A stretch of DNA of 64,000 bases from Pelecanus crispus (GCF_030463565.1 NC_134651.1:14210734-14274733), one strand, 5' to 3'. Counted from the stretch's first letter, positions 1 through 15,230 are shown. A program made the numbers and translations. Notes: a model not told the origin generated them from the letters alone.

Positions 1-74
1 TGTAAATGAGGTACATTTCAAACTGCATCCAGAGCGTGAGTTGTAGCTGTGTGGGTGATTATGAAGCTTGGCCT

Positions 75-130
75 TGAGTGTGAATCCTTGCCTCAGTTTT
101 CCACCTCTAAACTAGGGAAGGTGACGTAAC
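75..130 (+). repeat. Possible MIR SINE relic
   Basis: The sequence ccttgcctcagttttccacc followed by tctaaactaggga resembles the MIR segment around CCTCAGTTTCCCCATCTG. It is a short and weak match. Confidence 0.25.
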
Positions 131-3100
131 CCCAGCAAACAGCCGACTTGTGAGTAGAAATGTATGAAAAGTCAACATCGGAGAACCACTAATCATACTC
201 TGTTGATACTGCCATGAAAAATTCATTCCATACCCATGTTGGCTCATAGGCTAAAGAGTAGGCCAGAGTCACTTCTGGAGGAATTTGTATCAAAAGCAAA
301 GAATTTGGATTTTTTTTTTCCCCTTGATTTTCCGTAAATAAAACTCTGCCTTTCCACAGATACTAACCCACCAAGCACTGGCACACAGTGATCATTTTAT
401 TCAGAAAGGGTGAATGCTTTGAAAAGAGACTGCTGGCTGCCATGGAAGGGTAGAGCAGAACCTGGATTTAAGACAGAATTGGCTGTATTCGTATCTATTC
501 CAGTGTGTTTTATTGCCAGGTTCACTTGCAGAAAGCATTGGATTGGGACTTAGCAGCCCTGAACTGTATCCTTGGTGGCTGTTCCAGCCCAGGTACATTA
601 TCTTAGGAGAGTCACATCATATTCCTCTGCCTCTGTGTCTGCTGAGTAATTACATCCCACTGTTGTAAGGTGCTGTCAGACCTTCCAGCGAGTGCTAGGT
701 GTGATTCATTATCTTCATAGCAAAGATACAACCCGCTCTGCTTAGCATCACAGGTACTGTAGCTCCTCCAAAGGCTTGGCAGCCTGCCATTAGAGGTCAC
801 TGTAGCTCTTTATGTACTGGACATAAAAATCTACTCAGAGTCACAGCTCTCATTGCTTACCTTCCAGTTCAACCTATTTCATGGGTATTTGTGTAGGAAA
901 GAATGGGCTGGAGTTAAGCGATACATAAGTTAGCTGAGATCACGTCTGGGGAAGGCACATGTTGAATAAAGATCACGAGTCTCACATTTGGTTTCCTTAG
1001 TGATACCACAAATAGCAAAAGCAAGCCAGAGTAGATTGCATGAGAGTGTTAAAACTGTGCTTCTCTCCGGTCATGAGGATGTGAAACCGTCCAGTTTGGC
1101 ATGCAGGTGTAGTTTCAGAAAAGCATTAAACATGACCATGGGAAGAGAATAGCACAGATGGTCTAGCTACTGCTTAATCCCCTGAACTTGGGGCCTCTTA
1201 CTGTAGATGTACTTCTGTCTCTTCTGGATTCCGAGATAAACAGTAGAGTTTGTTGTGATTTGTGTTTGCTACCATCACATAAAAGAAATGGATAAATAAT
1301 ACCTCTGAAACTTTCCAGTAGGATGTAGATATGGAGGAGTGAAATATGAAGTATGCAAGAAATAAAGCACGGCTAGATGTGGTTGGTGCCGTACAAGTTC
1401 CAAGTATTAAACAATCTAGGTCTTAAAGATGTTTCAATACAGTGATATGAGTAATTTCCTTACGGTACTATTTTTATCTTTTTTTTTGTTGTTGTTGACA
1501 GTAAACTGTAGTCAAAGTTTCCTCTCTTTACTTGAGAACATAAGACATTTCTATGAACATATGCTTTTACTGTTTTGCATTATAAGCAAGTATCTTGATC
1601 AAGAGACATTTCTCTTCTGCTAGGAGAGCCACTTAGGGATGGAGGGAATGACACAGAGTTGACAACAATGATAAGATAGTGAATTCAGATAATGTGAAAG
1701 CTGGCAAGTTTTCAGTTGCCTTTATGTCCATTTCATGGTGATTACCCAGGAAGAGAAAGAAAAAAAAGAGAGAGAACTTAGCCATATAGGGAATTTGGGT
1801 CAAAATAGATCATTCCTGTAAAACATTCTTATTAGAACACCCCCAGTATTGGAGGATACTACCAAGCACCTGGATGGACTAGTGTGTACCATGTGGAGTA
1901 GTGCCAAGTTAGAGAGACCTGAGCTAGCTCTGGACAAACTATTGTACCTGTATCACACAGCGTAGTATCACATGGAGCCTGTAGCTCTGCCACGTTAGCC
2001 TGGCCCTGAAGCGGGCTGCTTCTCCATATCTTGCAGCAGTACTAATTTGCCCAAGTGGAATAGAGCGCCGATGTATTATTCCAGATTCAGTGGCAACTAC
2101 TGTGGGACTGCATAGCCCCACATGGATGTGCCCTCAACATGCTAGAGTGTTTTCTCTCTGATATGAATGAGTGGTGCTAAAGATAGTACTGATCAGCAGA
2201 GACAAGTATGGAGGATAAAGGCAATGGAGCTTGTTTGGGTAAAAGTCAACAGCGTGGTAAGCTAAACTATGCAGAGCTAAGTGATAAAACTGTGTGATCT
2301 TCCAGAACAGATCCTGTGCACAGAGCCCCAAGATGGGCAGTGTCCATGGCCAGACTGGTGCCTGGTCAGTTATGTTAGATCAGAGTGAGCCTGATTGCAT
2401 CCCAATTTATAACAGCAACACTGTGCAGCACCACCTTTGCCCCAAGCTGATCTATCATTTACATCACACCACTCTCGTGTCCTGTGAGTTCTTTGCAGTT
2501 CCTCGTGGTTTCTTCTTGGTGGATATGTTCATCATCTCTTTGTTGTGAGACTAATGAACCTGTTACTGACATTCTGACAATAATTTGGGAAAATCAATGA
2601 AGTAAAGAAAGGCTGTTAGCACTTAGTATTCTTTGCAAGCACACTAGCTTGGAAGGTCATTGCTAACAGAAGGAATTATTTTCCTCCTGTCAGTGGTCTG
2701 TCTGGAAGCTGTTAATGTCATGCAGCCCCGTGCTGGCCTAAGAGAAATGAGTGGTGTGAAACCTGCCAAGTTTTATTCAAAGGGCTGGTGCCCATATCAG
2801 AAACCTTGCCACCCCAGTGAACTTATGGGAAGGAGTGAAAAAGGAGTGGGAAAAGAATTTTTATGAAATCATTTATGTGTGGTTGGGTTTTAGGCAAATT
2901 CTCATTTTTTAAATGAGCTGAAACATCAGCAGTGCAGCCTTGGATGTTCAAACATTGGTGGTCATAGGGTGGCTGTACTCTGCCAATGCAAATACAGCCC
3001 AGGTGTATTAGGCAGGTGACCTGTGGAGATAGGGATGTTTTAATGCCACTGTGCAAGGTATGGTAAAATATCTGGAAATGGAGCTGCAGTGCACAGTAGA

Positions 3101-6100
3101 AAGGCTCTGGACATTATTTGAGTGTAGGCTGGCAATGTTTGGGGTGGAATATCAGTAGGACAGGAAACTATAATAAATGACGATAGCTCTCAAAAGGAAC
3201 CCAGGACAGAGTGGGAATTGATGCTGGCTGGGTACACTGAGGTGAAGAGACAGTTGGGGCAACAGTGATTAGCTCCTAAGTGATATAATCTTTCTTCTTG
3301 AGAGACTGACTAGGCAGAGTGGAGAGCAAGGCAGAGCAGGCTGGGTGAGAAAACTGACCCTGTGGTGAAGAGCTTGAGGAACAGGGATTGGGCCAGAGCC
3401 AAGGCAAAGGTAAGTCTCTGAGGGGGCATAGAGGAGAGTCATTACAGGGACAGGAGAAGTGGAAGCATGTTTGAGATTCCTGTGGTGTAAATCATTGATG
3501 ATTAATAACTCTGTTAGTGCCAGAAGTAATTTGCCAGGTTGGGTCTCTCCATCCTGTCTTCTCTATGGTGCTATGATAAATACCATTTCCTTGACCAAAG
3601 TGTGAAGTCAGCCTGGATGGGGCAAGAAGCATGAGAAAATGAGAATGAAAATAGGAAATGTGCAGTTCTTGGCCCACCTGCACTGGAGATGACAGCCTGT
3701 ACAGAGTCTCTGCCCTCTGTGAGGCTGGTGGAGGTCTGTTTGGGCTCGGGGAGGTCAGTTCTGTAGGTTTGAACAAACAGCTTGGACTGTAAGTGGAAAC
3801 AACCTCCCATGTTCTTTGTCACACAGTACCTATGAAAATCTTACCAGAACACACTCATGCCATGTCATTCAGAGTGCTGCCCTGCTTCCCCTCTTCACTC
3901 ACGGTACCTTTGAACATGCCGCAGACCATTTGGCAGGAGAGCTGAGAGATACTGCAGGAATGCCTGAAGGGCTGTCCTGCCAGGCTCTGTGATGAGCTGC
4001 TGCCAACCCAGAGAAACAAGGGGCGAGAGAGCCACTGAGGTCAGAGCAGGGCTGAGCAGCTAAGTTCTCTTAGACTGTAGAAACAGGACAATTTCCCCCA
4101 AACCCTCCAACTCAGCATCATATATGGATAGTCTGCTGGGCTTCCTGTACACCCATGTATTCTCACTGAGCATCCTGAAAGCATTTTGGCCAGCACCACA
4201 GGTAAGAGTTCCCTTCTGTTACTAATATTCTTTTTCCTGCATTTTAATTTAATTTCCCCTATCATTCCTTCTTTTTCCACTGCACATTTCCCCTTGAAAG
4301 CTAAGATTGCACAAACGGATGTATATTCTTCCTCCCCAAGTGCATGTAGCCTTTTCTCTGCTCTTTGAAGAAACCAACATTTGAGCTAAAGTACACCTGC
4401 AATTCCCATTAATGTAACCGAGTGAAACCGACCTGCTGGTAGAGAGAAAGAAGCTCTGAACTCCCTTACTCTGACAACAGATCTTGGGGGAGGAAAAGAA
4501 AAAGACCCAGAAGATGGTAGGGAAGTCTGCTTTCTAAGCAGCAGCAGTACATAGGGAGTACTGGCTGCTGATGGAGCCTGCATGTCCAAATCCTGCTCAT
4601 GTGCTTAAGCCTAGCCTTGCCATTAGGTGCTTTGCTCTGAAGGGGCATGCAGTGCAAACCCCCTGGTTCTTGCTATTATCCTGTATTATCCTGTACTGGT
4701 ATCATCCATAGGTATGTGATCCAGATGGATGAGGTAAAAACTTCTGCAAATCAAACTGTGTATGTTGAAGCTGTATAGAGTGGAGGAAAACGAAGAATGA
4801 GAGGAAGCCTCTTTTGAGTTTAGTTCTCATGTTGAATGGTAGGAGCTTAGCAAGCAACTGCTGCTATGGTTGTTTATGTCCTGATTATCCATGTAGGGCA
4901 TTTTGCATCTTACCTTATGGTTGCAGTTTAGGATTTCACTGTGGACAGAAATATGTTACGTACCAGTGAAGAAGTCTAAAACAAAGAGGAGGCACGCAAT
5001 ATGAACAGTGAGCAAATGGGAAGTTTGCTGCTTACTAGTGCAATGTTAAAGTATAATTCTGGTCCCCCAATCCAGTAAAACAAATTAAATTCTGACAAAA
5101 GCTGTGCATGAAGAGCAAAAGAAGTGTTTTAAACAGTTCAAGTATGATCTTTCAGTCAAATTATTCTTAGCAAAGTGAGTCAAGTTATTTATTAAGAATA
5201 ATGTTCATGAAGAAATAACTTCTCTGGTTTTTTTTCCTCATCTATCTGTTCTTTCCTACTATACTTGTTGTTTGCCAAATAATTTGGACAAGCACATATG
5301 TAGCGTGCTCTGCTTTTGTTCATGCAAGCTGTTCCTCATTTGATGTTTGTGGCATATCCAGATGATAAAGTATTTTCCTTCTTTCTGAAAGGAGTGACCG
5401 AAGCATTGTGAAACTGGGGCACTGTCAGTAAGGCTTACAGAAGAACACGTTAATTTGGATGAAGAATAAGACAAAATCTCCAAAGACGACCCTGAGTTCC
5501 AAGTGTTTTGTATACTGTGTCCTGTTAATAGATCAACCTTTGAAAAGTCATTGGGGAAAACTTGGGGTGGGGGTAAGATGCACGTGCTGTGCTATGCGAT
5601 GCTCATCTAGACTTTGCCTTCCAGTAAGTCTTTACTTTCCTACTCTCCAAAAGGATTGTGAAAACCCATCTGTTTTTTAGCCAGCTGGCCAGCTCTGTTT
5701 CTTAAAGATAAAACCAGTGTATAGGACAAGATCTCTCTTATCTGAAGCATGGATCTATTTTGCTTTGGGTACTGCAGGAGCTGACTCATGAGAAAAAGAT
5801 GAAAGAGTTAAGAAAGGACATGGCAGGTAACTGATTACAAAGTGGCCACAGAGAGTCTTTTGCAAGAGTTGCAGGATATGGGAATTTTCAGACTGTCCTC
5901 CTATGCTATCTCATATCTTGTTCTGAGAGTGTGGGGGCTGCGTGTTTCCTTTCAGTCCCTTGTGAGGTAGCTCACGTTAATGAGATTCCATGTAGGAGCG
6001 TATCTCCTTCAGCCATAGTTTCTCCCAAACCTTTGTGTGATTACTACCTACTAGCACTTCTAATGTCCTCCTCCTGCTTTAGCTATTCCTCTCAGACCTC

Positions 6101-9100
6101 TGCTGCTGATGGTGCCTCATGATTAATATATAAAACGGTTTTGTTCTCTACCGTTCTCCATGGTGGAGGCCTGTGTGATTCCAAATACTCCCCTGACTCC
6201 CCTTTCTGTATGCAGCTGGTAGATAGTGCTGCCTCTTTGCCACGTGGAGCAGATCAGCAGCTTTCATATCATACCCCATGTTCTCAGCTGTTTTCAAAGG
6301 ATGGTTCTCGGTGCTTTCTGCTGGCACTTCTGCTGAAGATTGAGTTAAAGACACTCTTGTACATCTTCATGGTGGGCAACGGCCTTAGGGACCAGCTCCT
6401 GCAGCACCTACCCACTTCTCGGCAGAATTCCAGTCGGACTTGCAAGGTATTCTTCTCTGTGTCAGGCAACCAGAGGATTTTGCTTTGATGTAGGAAGGGT
6501 AGGTAGGAAGATATTGAACCAACACAGTCTTTATGATTGTTTTATATGATGTATATTCATGTAGTTTGAATTTCAGCATCTCAGCAGTTCATCTGAAAAT
6601 TGGAAGTAGGCAGAAAAAGCAGAGGAGGCTGCGGCATTGAAAGGAAAAAAATGCAGAACAGAATTTCAGCCTGCAAGATAGCTGGATTCAAAGTGTGTTT
6701 TTCTTTTTTTCTTTCTTTAGAATAGGAAATGAATCCCAGATTCCAAACAGTATTCTTCGTATAAATCAGCAGTAGCTGTTAAAGCTGAATGGGTGTAAAC
6801 AGGAGCAAAACTGGGCCTTCAAAGTTCAATAAGAATTGTGGCTAGCGAGTGCAGTTTGTGAAAAGGCAGGCTTCCTGATATATCAAATTGCTGCTCACTC
6901 TTGCATTAGCTCTCTCAGTTTCAGGGACGGACACCCTAGCACAGTCCAGAGCGGCAGTTTGTAAGGCTGGGCATTTGCAGATCCCAGCAAGCCAGAAAGC
7001 AGGATCTACGAGGAGAACAGGAAAAAAAAAAAATTGAGAACCAAAAATAAATCTCATAGTCCAGCTGGCAAATGTTCCCAGACCACAACTGTCTTTGGCA
7101 CCCCTCCACCCCCCAAGGTCTCCAATGGTTCTGAGGCCCCCACCACAAGAAAATCAAGGGTTTAAAAATACAATAATTAAAGAAAATCTTGATGTCATTT
7201 GGGTTTGGGAGTATTTCGAGGTTAGTGTTGTGTGAGTGCATTTGCACATATGCACCCTGTTTTGTTGGAGTCTGAACTGTTCAATGACTGAAACCATCTA
7301 CCCTGGGACAGAGGAAGGGTATTCTCACCTACATCTCCTTACTCTGAGAATCTGGGAACTGGTGGGATGAAATGGTGCTTTTCATGGGAGAACAGTTAAG
7401 GTGGCAAGTCCCTCCCCTTGCTTTGTGCCAGCTCCACCCTGCTGACCTGCAGGGTCACGTTCCTTTGAAGGGGTGAATAAAACATTGCCTGTATTCAGCT
7501 TCATGTCATGATGCAGTCAGTTTGACCCAAGTTGTTGCTTGTGGTTGCCTCAGATGTTCTGTATATAGGAGCAGAGAGGTAATGGCGAGAGTTGTGTCTC
7601 TATGTGCCTTAATTCTGGGACCAAACCTAGGCAATATGCTTACCAGAGCCTCACCTGTGAGTACAGGAGAGAGCATGTACAGCAAGATCATTGATGTGAT
7701 CCATTGGTGACTGAGTCTCATCTGCAGTAAGGATCTGTTCCCTCTCAGTTCTATTTGCATCCGTTAGACAGAGCAGTCTTGCCCCTGCCTCCCCCTTCTT
7801 GCCAGATTGGTTGGGGTAAGCAGTTACACTGAATTTGACCTCAATTTGGTGTTTCCAGAAGGTGCCTAGAATGGACTGTCCGAGCAAGTAGCAGATGCAT
7901 CCCTTCTCTTTGTCTGGGAGGTGCAGGACTGCCCAACACAGTAAAATGTTTTTGGCTCTGTGTGCTGTTGTGATTGTTGTATTTATTTCGAGAATGATGA
8001 CTCTGAAGTGGTTGAGTTGAAGGCTGCTCTAATGTAGCTGATTAGAGTTTAGGACTGTGCAAATTAAGTATGTAGAAACTAAAATGATGATACAGAACAA
8101 AAACATATTCCTCTCCCTCCCATGTCAGGGAGAGAATTCTCTTCTTTTGTGTGGTTATGGACTTCTCTAATGTTGATTTCAGACAAAGTATTCAAAACCT
8201 GGTCTTCCCTGGCAGCAGCCTGCCAGCCCTCCTCTGCATACCTTATTCAGGAAGAATATGTCTAGTTCAGCAGTTATCTCTGGCTTCTTTGGAAAGGTAC
8301 GTGAGAGTAGAACAGATACAGCTAATTCTTTTGAACAAATTCTTTTGAACTATTTGAAATGATGTAGATTCTGACTGATGTGGATTCAGTGTATCTGACA
8401 GTTTATAACTAGCTAATTAAAAAGTATCAGTTAAGACAGTTTTCTTAAAATGGATCATTTATGATAGTTTTCTCCCAAATTTGTAGCAATTGCTTCTTTA
8501 TCGCTGGTTGAAGCCTCATGCCTTGCTCATCCTCCCAAAACTGACTAAGGAGAATTTTCAAATGAGTCTTTTCAAAAGAAAGGAGACACAAACTGTCTCT
8601 GCTGAGAGACAAGGTACAGAAAGTTTCTACCCTAAAAAGGAAAGTTTCAGAAATGAACATCACAAAGCAGGATTATCACAATGGACATTGCTTTTCACTC
8701 TTATTAGGGTTTGCTCACAATAAACTCTTTATTCTCCATGTTCTGTAGCCAAGTGGTGGTGGTGCTTACTTATGTATATGCTGGGATAAAATACTTGAGC
8801 TTCACTGGGAAGATAGAGCCCTGTGCAGCTAAACGTGGACAGAAACATCGGTGTTTCTGCACTCATGGAGTGAGGGGACTGGAGAAGGGGTAAGTTTTAT
8901 CAAGTATGCAGTTCCTCTTTCTTTCCTCCATTGTAGGTGATGTATAGATGGGACCTGATCTTCAATTCTTTCATCTTTTGCTTGTGTGAGCTTTAAAACT
9001 TTCTTGCTGCTTTCTTTTCAATGATAATAGTAGTCACTTGCTGATAGTTTAGAAAAGTCTTACAGCATGTAATGGCTGACAAAAGCCTAAGTAAGGCTAG

Positions 9101-10129
9101 GTCTCAGGGAATATAGCTAGATTCTGAGCTCCCTGTTTCTCTGCTCCCTGAAGGGGAGATGGCCAAAGCTGCAGTCTCATTCTCTGGGAGCAATAGTCAG
9201 ACATCAAAGGGCAGAGAGGAGAGTGAGTAGCTGTAGCCCTTCCTGTAGAGAGGCTGTGCTCCCTGCTCCAGTGAGGTATAGCTCACAGACCATTGCCTTA
9301 GATGTTACACAGCGCTGGCACGTGACATCTGGGTCGACCTCGGAGCTGGTCGTGGAACAGGCAGCAAAGATGCACACCTGGAACTCCGGTGTACAGGCTG
9401 GAATTCAGCCAGCATGCTATCAAATGGTCAGGATTAGAGTTTTGTCTCTCGCATGAAGAGAGTATTTGCCTTGTGATGCTTGCTTCAGTATCATGTGAGG
9501 GCAAGGTGACCAGTTCTTTAATCTGCCTGCCATGGCAGCCATCTTACTGCTGAAAACCGCACTCTGCCTCCTGACCTGAGCCTTGCTTAGCTGCTGCGAG
9601 CTGACAGGATCCCGCAGCATGTCTGTCAGCTGGAAGATGGCAGGGGAGGTAACTGAGCACAGCGTTGTCTCTTGTGGGTGGTACAGATGGGGACAAGCTG
9701 TTGCCTCCCGTGGTCGTGGGAAGCTACCAGGCTGCTGTAGCAGACCTCTGGGAGAACGAGTTCAGCCTTTGTTGCTGCTAATGCTTACAAGCAACTGATC
9801 TCTCTGTGGAAGTGCCATAAATGAAGAAGAGTAATTTTTGCTATTAAAAATACTAAAATCTTCCACATGGAAGAAAGAGGGGGTTTTGGTTTTAATTGCT
9901 ATTTATTTTTCTCATTGTGCCCTAAATATACATAGCACTGTCCAGCTGGCTGAACCACAGAGCAGAATGAAGTATCTGCCCCATCTATAAAGGCACAAAC
10001 CTATAAAGTGCAGATGACAGACTGAAGTCTCAAATCTTTGCTCCGTTCGCATATATGGAAGTTTTACCATTGGCTTCAATGAGACCAGAACCAGGATTTG
10101 GCTTACATGAAAGGAGCATTAGCCAGATG
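131..10129. other. Gene-free stretch
   Basis: No exon, RNA gene or mobile element that I can support is seen. Open frames here are 60-115 codons and look like chance. There is only simple sequence, such as an A run at 7,021-7,033 and a small tandem repeat of the type attatcctgt near 4,676. Confidence 0.6.
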
Positions 10130-10285
10130 AGCACAAGCACATGAGTCAGACATTCTGGGTTGATTCCTGCTGTTCCCACTGTTTGGCTGATTTCTTCACT
10201 GTTCTCTGCCTCAGTTTCCCCTATTTATCAGCGCATAATAGCCTGAGGATGTCTCAGTTATTAAGTTAATTAAATTAATAAAACT
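10130..10285 (+). repeat. Probable MIR SINE relic
   Basis: The MIR core-like order is visible: cattctgggttgattcctgc, a spacer, then tctgcctcagtttcccct followed by an AT-rich stretch with aataatagcc-like sequence. It is diverged, without intact borders. Confidence 0.5.
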
Positions 10286-13200
10286 CACCTCACCATTTAC
10301 TACTGTTTTTGTAAGAGGCTTCTGAAACTTCACTAGAGGTGCACTTTTGCTGGTGTAAAACCTGTTTGTGTCGTAAGGATTATCAGCTCTGTCTGTGAGT
10401 CTGGCTCTCTGCTCTTTCCCAACAGCTGTGTTTACAAAAAGACTGAGGCGTCATTTAAACTGTAGGTGTTCAGGAATGAGGAAGCCACAGTCACTGCTTT
10501 GAATAGGTGTCTGATTTTTCTAGAAAAGTGATGAGAGCAAGGAGCTTTCCATTTCCCTCATGGATTGTAGGTTGTTTTTGAGAGGTGTCCAGCTACAAAA
10601 GCTCTGCAGACACAGCTCCGAATAACATGGGGTCACCACTGCAGGGATATTACTGTGGTTAGTACAGGCACTGTTGTGACCATCTAAGGACTTAAATGCA
10701 TATGCATGGCTTACTAGATAAAGCAAAGTGGGAGAAGCCACTTGGTGGGTATAACTTGGTGTTATTTTTGGATGATTCCAACTTCTGAAATGCCATCTTT
10801 GTGCTTAGTGGATGATTTATCTGACTGTATTGCTGTGGTTAGAGTGCAATGCATAGGACAGCATAGTTTGTGTTAATAATAATAATTAATGAGAGGGTGG
10901 TACAGTAGCAATTGTTGTCCCTTGATTTAAGCACAGCATCTCTACTGTTAAGATAGAACGGTTTGTTTGGACTCCAGAGGCTTTGTGTCACTTTTCTCAA
11001 AAGTTTTTTTTTCTTATTTTTTTTAGCTTTATTATTTCAAGATCCTAAGGTCTTCTGCCAGGCTTAAATTATCTTTTCTTATATTTATTTGGCTTCCCAT
11101 TGAAACCATCCATTCATCCAGTTTCCATAAAACCCCTAATAACTATTTTAAAGTTTTTGTTCTTGGCTCTTTCAAAACCTATAAATACTGGTTTGAAAAC
11201 CCAAGCTGAATTCTGTGCAAATAATCCCTTCTCTACCACCCCTTCTCCTCTGGTTATAAGTGGGGCCTTCAGTGTTTTCCCTCCCAGCACTTGTTAGTTA
11301 TCAGTTGTCCATATGCCTCTTGTTTGGGGCGGGGGAAAGGTAGTTGTGGCATATGAGCAACCTGACAGATGATGTCTCAAAGACATGATGGTTGTAATAT
11401 CAAAGGAAAACAGTAGCAGGTAAATTATTTAAAACACAGTTGTACTCCAAACATGTCTTTTCTTCCTGCCTTAGTTTAATCCCATATTTAGCATATGCGT
11501 GCCCCTGAGCGAGCACCCCTGAGTAGGTGGTTATGCTTGTCAACAGCTCTCAGCTTCTGTGTGGCAAACACAAAACAAGCCCCAATTCCCACCAGTGAGT
11601 GCTGCTAGTGCACAGGGAAAGCCCCGAGAGACTCGCAACTTGCCCCATGAGATCTTCCAGCTTCTGAAATATTCAGGTGTTCTGGTGAGAGGAGAAAGTG
11701 TAGCCATGCCCTGGGGTGGCTGACCCATGCTGCTTGAGAGACGGTGTGGAGGATGAAGCAGTAGAGAATTCCCAGCAGAATATCAGTGCCTTGGGGAGAT
11801 GTGCTTGTTTAAAGATCTGGCTTTCAGATGAGAAGCCAGCCCTGATATCTTTTTCCTGAGTGTGAGACTTGCCACTGATATCTAAGTGTGCTTATTATGG
11901 GAAAGTTTTGTTGTTCTTGTCAAAAAGCAGACCCTTTTATGCAAAGCTAATCCCTAGGAAGTTTCTCGCTACGCTTGTACCAGTGGTGGTATGGAGCTAG
12001 ATCAGGATGCAGAGAACTCACATGGACTTCATGCCAAGTCTGTCAGGAGAGGATGGGGTTCAGTCTCTTGTCTTTTCTTTGTGTTGCATTGGCTCTTCTT
12101 TGCCTTGTGTAGGTGCTGGGATGCTGGGTCCTGATGGCACTGGAATTGTCTTGTCCCAGCTTGTGCAGCCACAGACACTAGATCTACTACAGCTAACCAG
12201 AGGCAGCTCTTCATTTAACAAGTGCCTCAAGTGAAGTGAATCAAGGATCAGATGTCCATCGCATGTCCTTCACAAATGCTCAAACCAACTGGTGTCATAA
12301 GCAGGAGGCCAGACCTAGAGCTATTGAACTCAACAGAAAAAAAATCTATATATCTTCAGAAGCTTTGGATCCTCACCAGAGATTAAAGCAAATCTTCCAA
12401 TATACTTTTTCTACATAGAGACGCTGAGTGGGGCCGCTGGCCAACATCTGAAAAACCAGGGCCTAAAATTAGGCCCCTAGAATACCAAGACCAGTGAATG
12501 GTTCCAACTGATACCAAGTTAGGAAAAAGGGCTTGAAATAAACAGATTCCTCAGTAACCAAGATCCTGTTTTTGAGACAAGTGTTCATTCTCACAAATCA
12601 AAACAACAAGAAACCAAAAAGAAAAAAGAATGAAAACATCAAATCAAATCCCAGCAATCCGATGATATTATCAGCCAAAGCATGTCTTACTAGAATGTTT
12701 TCCAAAATTCCTCAGGGAGTACCAGTGAGCCATGAAAAGGATATTGCTCTTTTCTGCAGTATTAGATTGGGGTTTTTTGGAACACACCACATTTATTCAT
12801 GTGACAAATCTGTTCTTTTGTTAGGTTGTGTATATGCTGTATGGTTCTTTTGTCCCTTGTGAAGTTTTTTCCTTTTCCAGGCTTATGCTATAAGATATAT
12901 ATTTTTTTCAAAAGCATTTTTCTTGTCATCTTTTTGGCTTTGTGATGGACAGTATGATTATTTGTCTCATTTGGCAGGTAAAGTGAGGAAGCAATTAGCA
13001 GCAATAAATACTCTGTCAAGAGGGTAAGATTGATGTCCAGGGACTATCTTGCTTTCATAGTTGTGTGTACACATTGTTCAGTGCAGTCTTGTTCCCTGGC
13101 TGAAATTGTTGGGAGTACTGAAATATGAATGCCAGAAAATATTAATAGGAATGATAGCAATCTTGAGAACATCTCCAATATCTTTAGAAATAGTACTTGG

Positions 13201-15129
13201 ATCTGGTTTTCAACCCTCTTCTCAGTTTGTGGTGTTGTTCCTTCCTGCATATGATAAAAGTAGCCATGATATTCCATTTTATATTAGTTTTATGTCTCAA
13301 TTAGGAACATCTACTTTATCATTTCAGGATGAATGATTAAGCAATAAGGCATAGGAAGCCTTACAAGATGATTAGTTCTTTTTTAATTGTATACACAATT
13401 GTTACCATGACTTGAGCATCTAGTATATATTTATTGTTGTACATAAATTGCTTTATTGTCCCAGTACCCTTCTTGTCAGTCAAGATCTCATTATATAGTT
13501 GCACAACAAGAAGACAGTTTCTGATCCGGGAGATCATGTACCTGCTTGACTCAACACAAAGGGAGGGAGGACTCATACCAGCCTGAACCGTGTAGTTCCT
13601 CAAAGTGAGTGCATGCAACAGTGCAGGCTGCTTTGGGCGTCAGCCAATTTTTTGGTATGTATCTGTAGAGAACTTATGAGAGTGAGTGTGGTTCCTGGCT
13701 TAGTTATCATGTTTTCAATGCAGGATGAATAAGTAATATCTCTAAGAATAAGCACCTTGAAATCCATGTGTGAGGAAGCACGTAGAGGGCACCCTGGAAT
13801 ATGCAGCAAAGAAAAAAAGACATCTTTCTGTGGCTATTCAGTACCAGAAATATGAAGTCTTCTCAGTTCTGCGCAATCTTATTTCTAACAAACTTATTTT
13901 CTGTCCTTTCTTCCTATTCTTACCATGTGAGCTCCCACTGGGTACCATACCACCAGACTGCCCTGGCAGCTGCAGACAGGGCAGATGAGACAGGGCAAAG
14001 AAAACAGAGTTAAAGTACTGCCAGGGCAGGAGAACTGCTATACAAGGCCAATAGAGAGTCTGACCACCCTTATGAAATGCAGCAGTAGCTTCCTTTTTTG
14101 ACAAGGCATCTGAACAAGGGCGGGGTTTCTCCCTGCACTGCAGTCCCTAATGTTGCGTATCCTCTCTCTTAACTAGAGAATTCACTAGTCCTTGTAACTA
14201 GAGAAAGGAAAGAAGCTGAAGCTTCCAGAAGCCCTACTGGCAACTTGCTTTATAGTCTAATTTAGAGGGAGGTGGTCAGAAACTAGAGAGACTGGCACTG
14301 TTGCAGAACCCTAGGTACAACCTGACATAGAAAAAGGGCTCTGCATAGTAGACCCTTTTCCATTTTAAGTTCAAGTGCAGTCACAGTTACAACAGTGACT
14401 TGTTCTGTCCAGTGTCAGTTTATGATGGAATATAAATGTAGTTTTAAAAATACATATTGGGTTTAAATGCAGCTCAGAATGTCAGCATATTACTCTGTGG
14501 TCTTGCAACTGCAGTGTTCTAATGAAATCACAGCCCTTCAAATTGTGGAAGACAACAGAGAATGATACTCCTCTGGTACTGTAAGCTATATTTTCCCTTT
14601 ACAGTTCTGGCAGATTTCTTGAAAGTTCAGGGATATCCAGGCAAAAACCATCTTAAACAAACCTGAACTCTGTCTAGAAAGGAATCATGATGTTACCTAC
14701 AGAGCTTCCTCCCTCTAATTCTAACAGAATGCTTTGATGATTCAAGGGTTTTTTTAATGTGTGTGTGTGTGGCGGGAGGTGTTACATTCCTCTCCTCCAT
14801 CCCCATTCAAGAAGCATGCCGCGGATGTTTTAGAAAGGAGCTATTTCTACTGCGAAGATCTCTGCAGGCAACCAAGGCACTGTATGCCTAGCTCAGCTAC
14901 CATGTGGGGTAGCGCACTCCATCTGCCACTGTGCTGGAAGTCTTTACGGTGCCTCCATTACATTAACAATGAATACTTGTGGATACCACCTCTCCCACAG
15001 ACCCTTCCCATATGCGTGACAGCAACACTGAAACAGTAGAACAGTTGTGTCACTCTTCAGTGGCCTGCTGCAGGCACCCCTGTGACTCCAGAGACCAGCT
15101 TGTATGGGTCCTGTTCGCAGCCACTGAAA
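10286..15129. other. Gene-free stretch
   Basis: There is no supportable gene. A short (TG)n run lies at about 14,758-14,771 and the small inverted repeat at 12,459. Otherwise it is unremarkable AT-rich sequence. Confidence 0.6.
12459..12476. repeat. Small inverted repeat
   Basis: GGGCCTAA and TTAGGCCC are exact reverse complements separated by AA. No function is evident. Confidence 0.85.
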
Positions 15130-15228
15130 ACTTTAGAGAAGAGTACTGAAGATGACCAGATGAACAGAGTGTTCCTTTATGAGGGCTGATGGGACAGACT
15201 GGGATCCTTTAGCCTGGGAAGAAGACAC
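15130..15228 (+). mobile_element. Short CR1 ORF2 fragment in the opposite orientation
   Basis: The sequence from gagaagagtactgaagatga to agcctgggaagaagacact aligns by eye with the CR1 sense segment encoding the region before and including [10 protein letters not shown]. It sits directly against the tail of the minus-strand CR1 at 15,231, so two CR1 copies lie tail to interior. It is short and diverged. Confidence 0.6.
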
Positions 15229-15230
15229 TG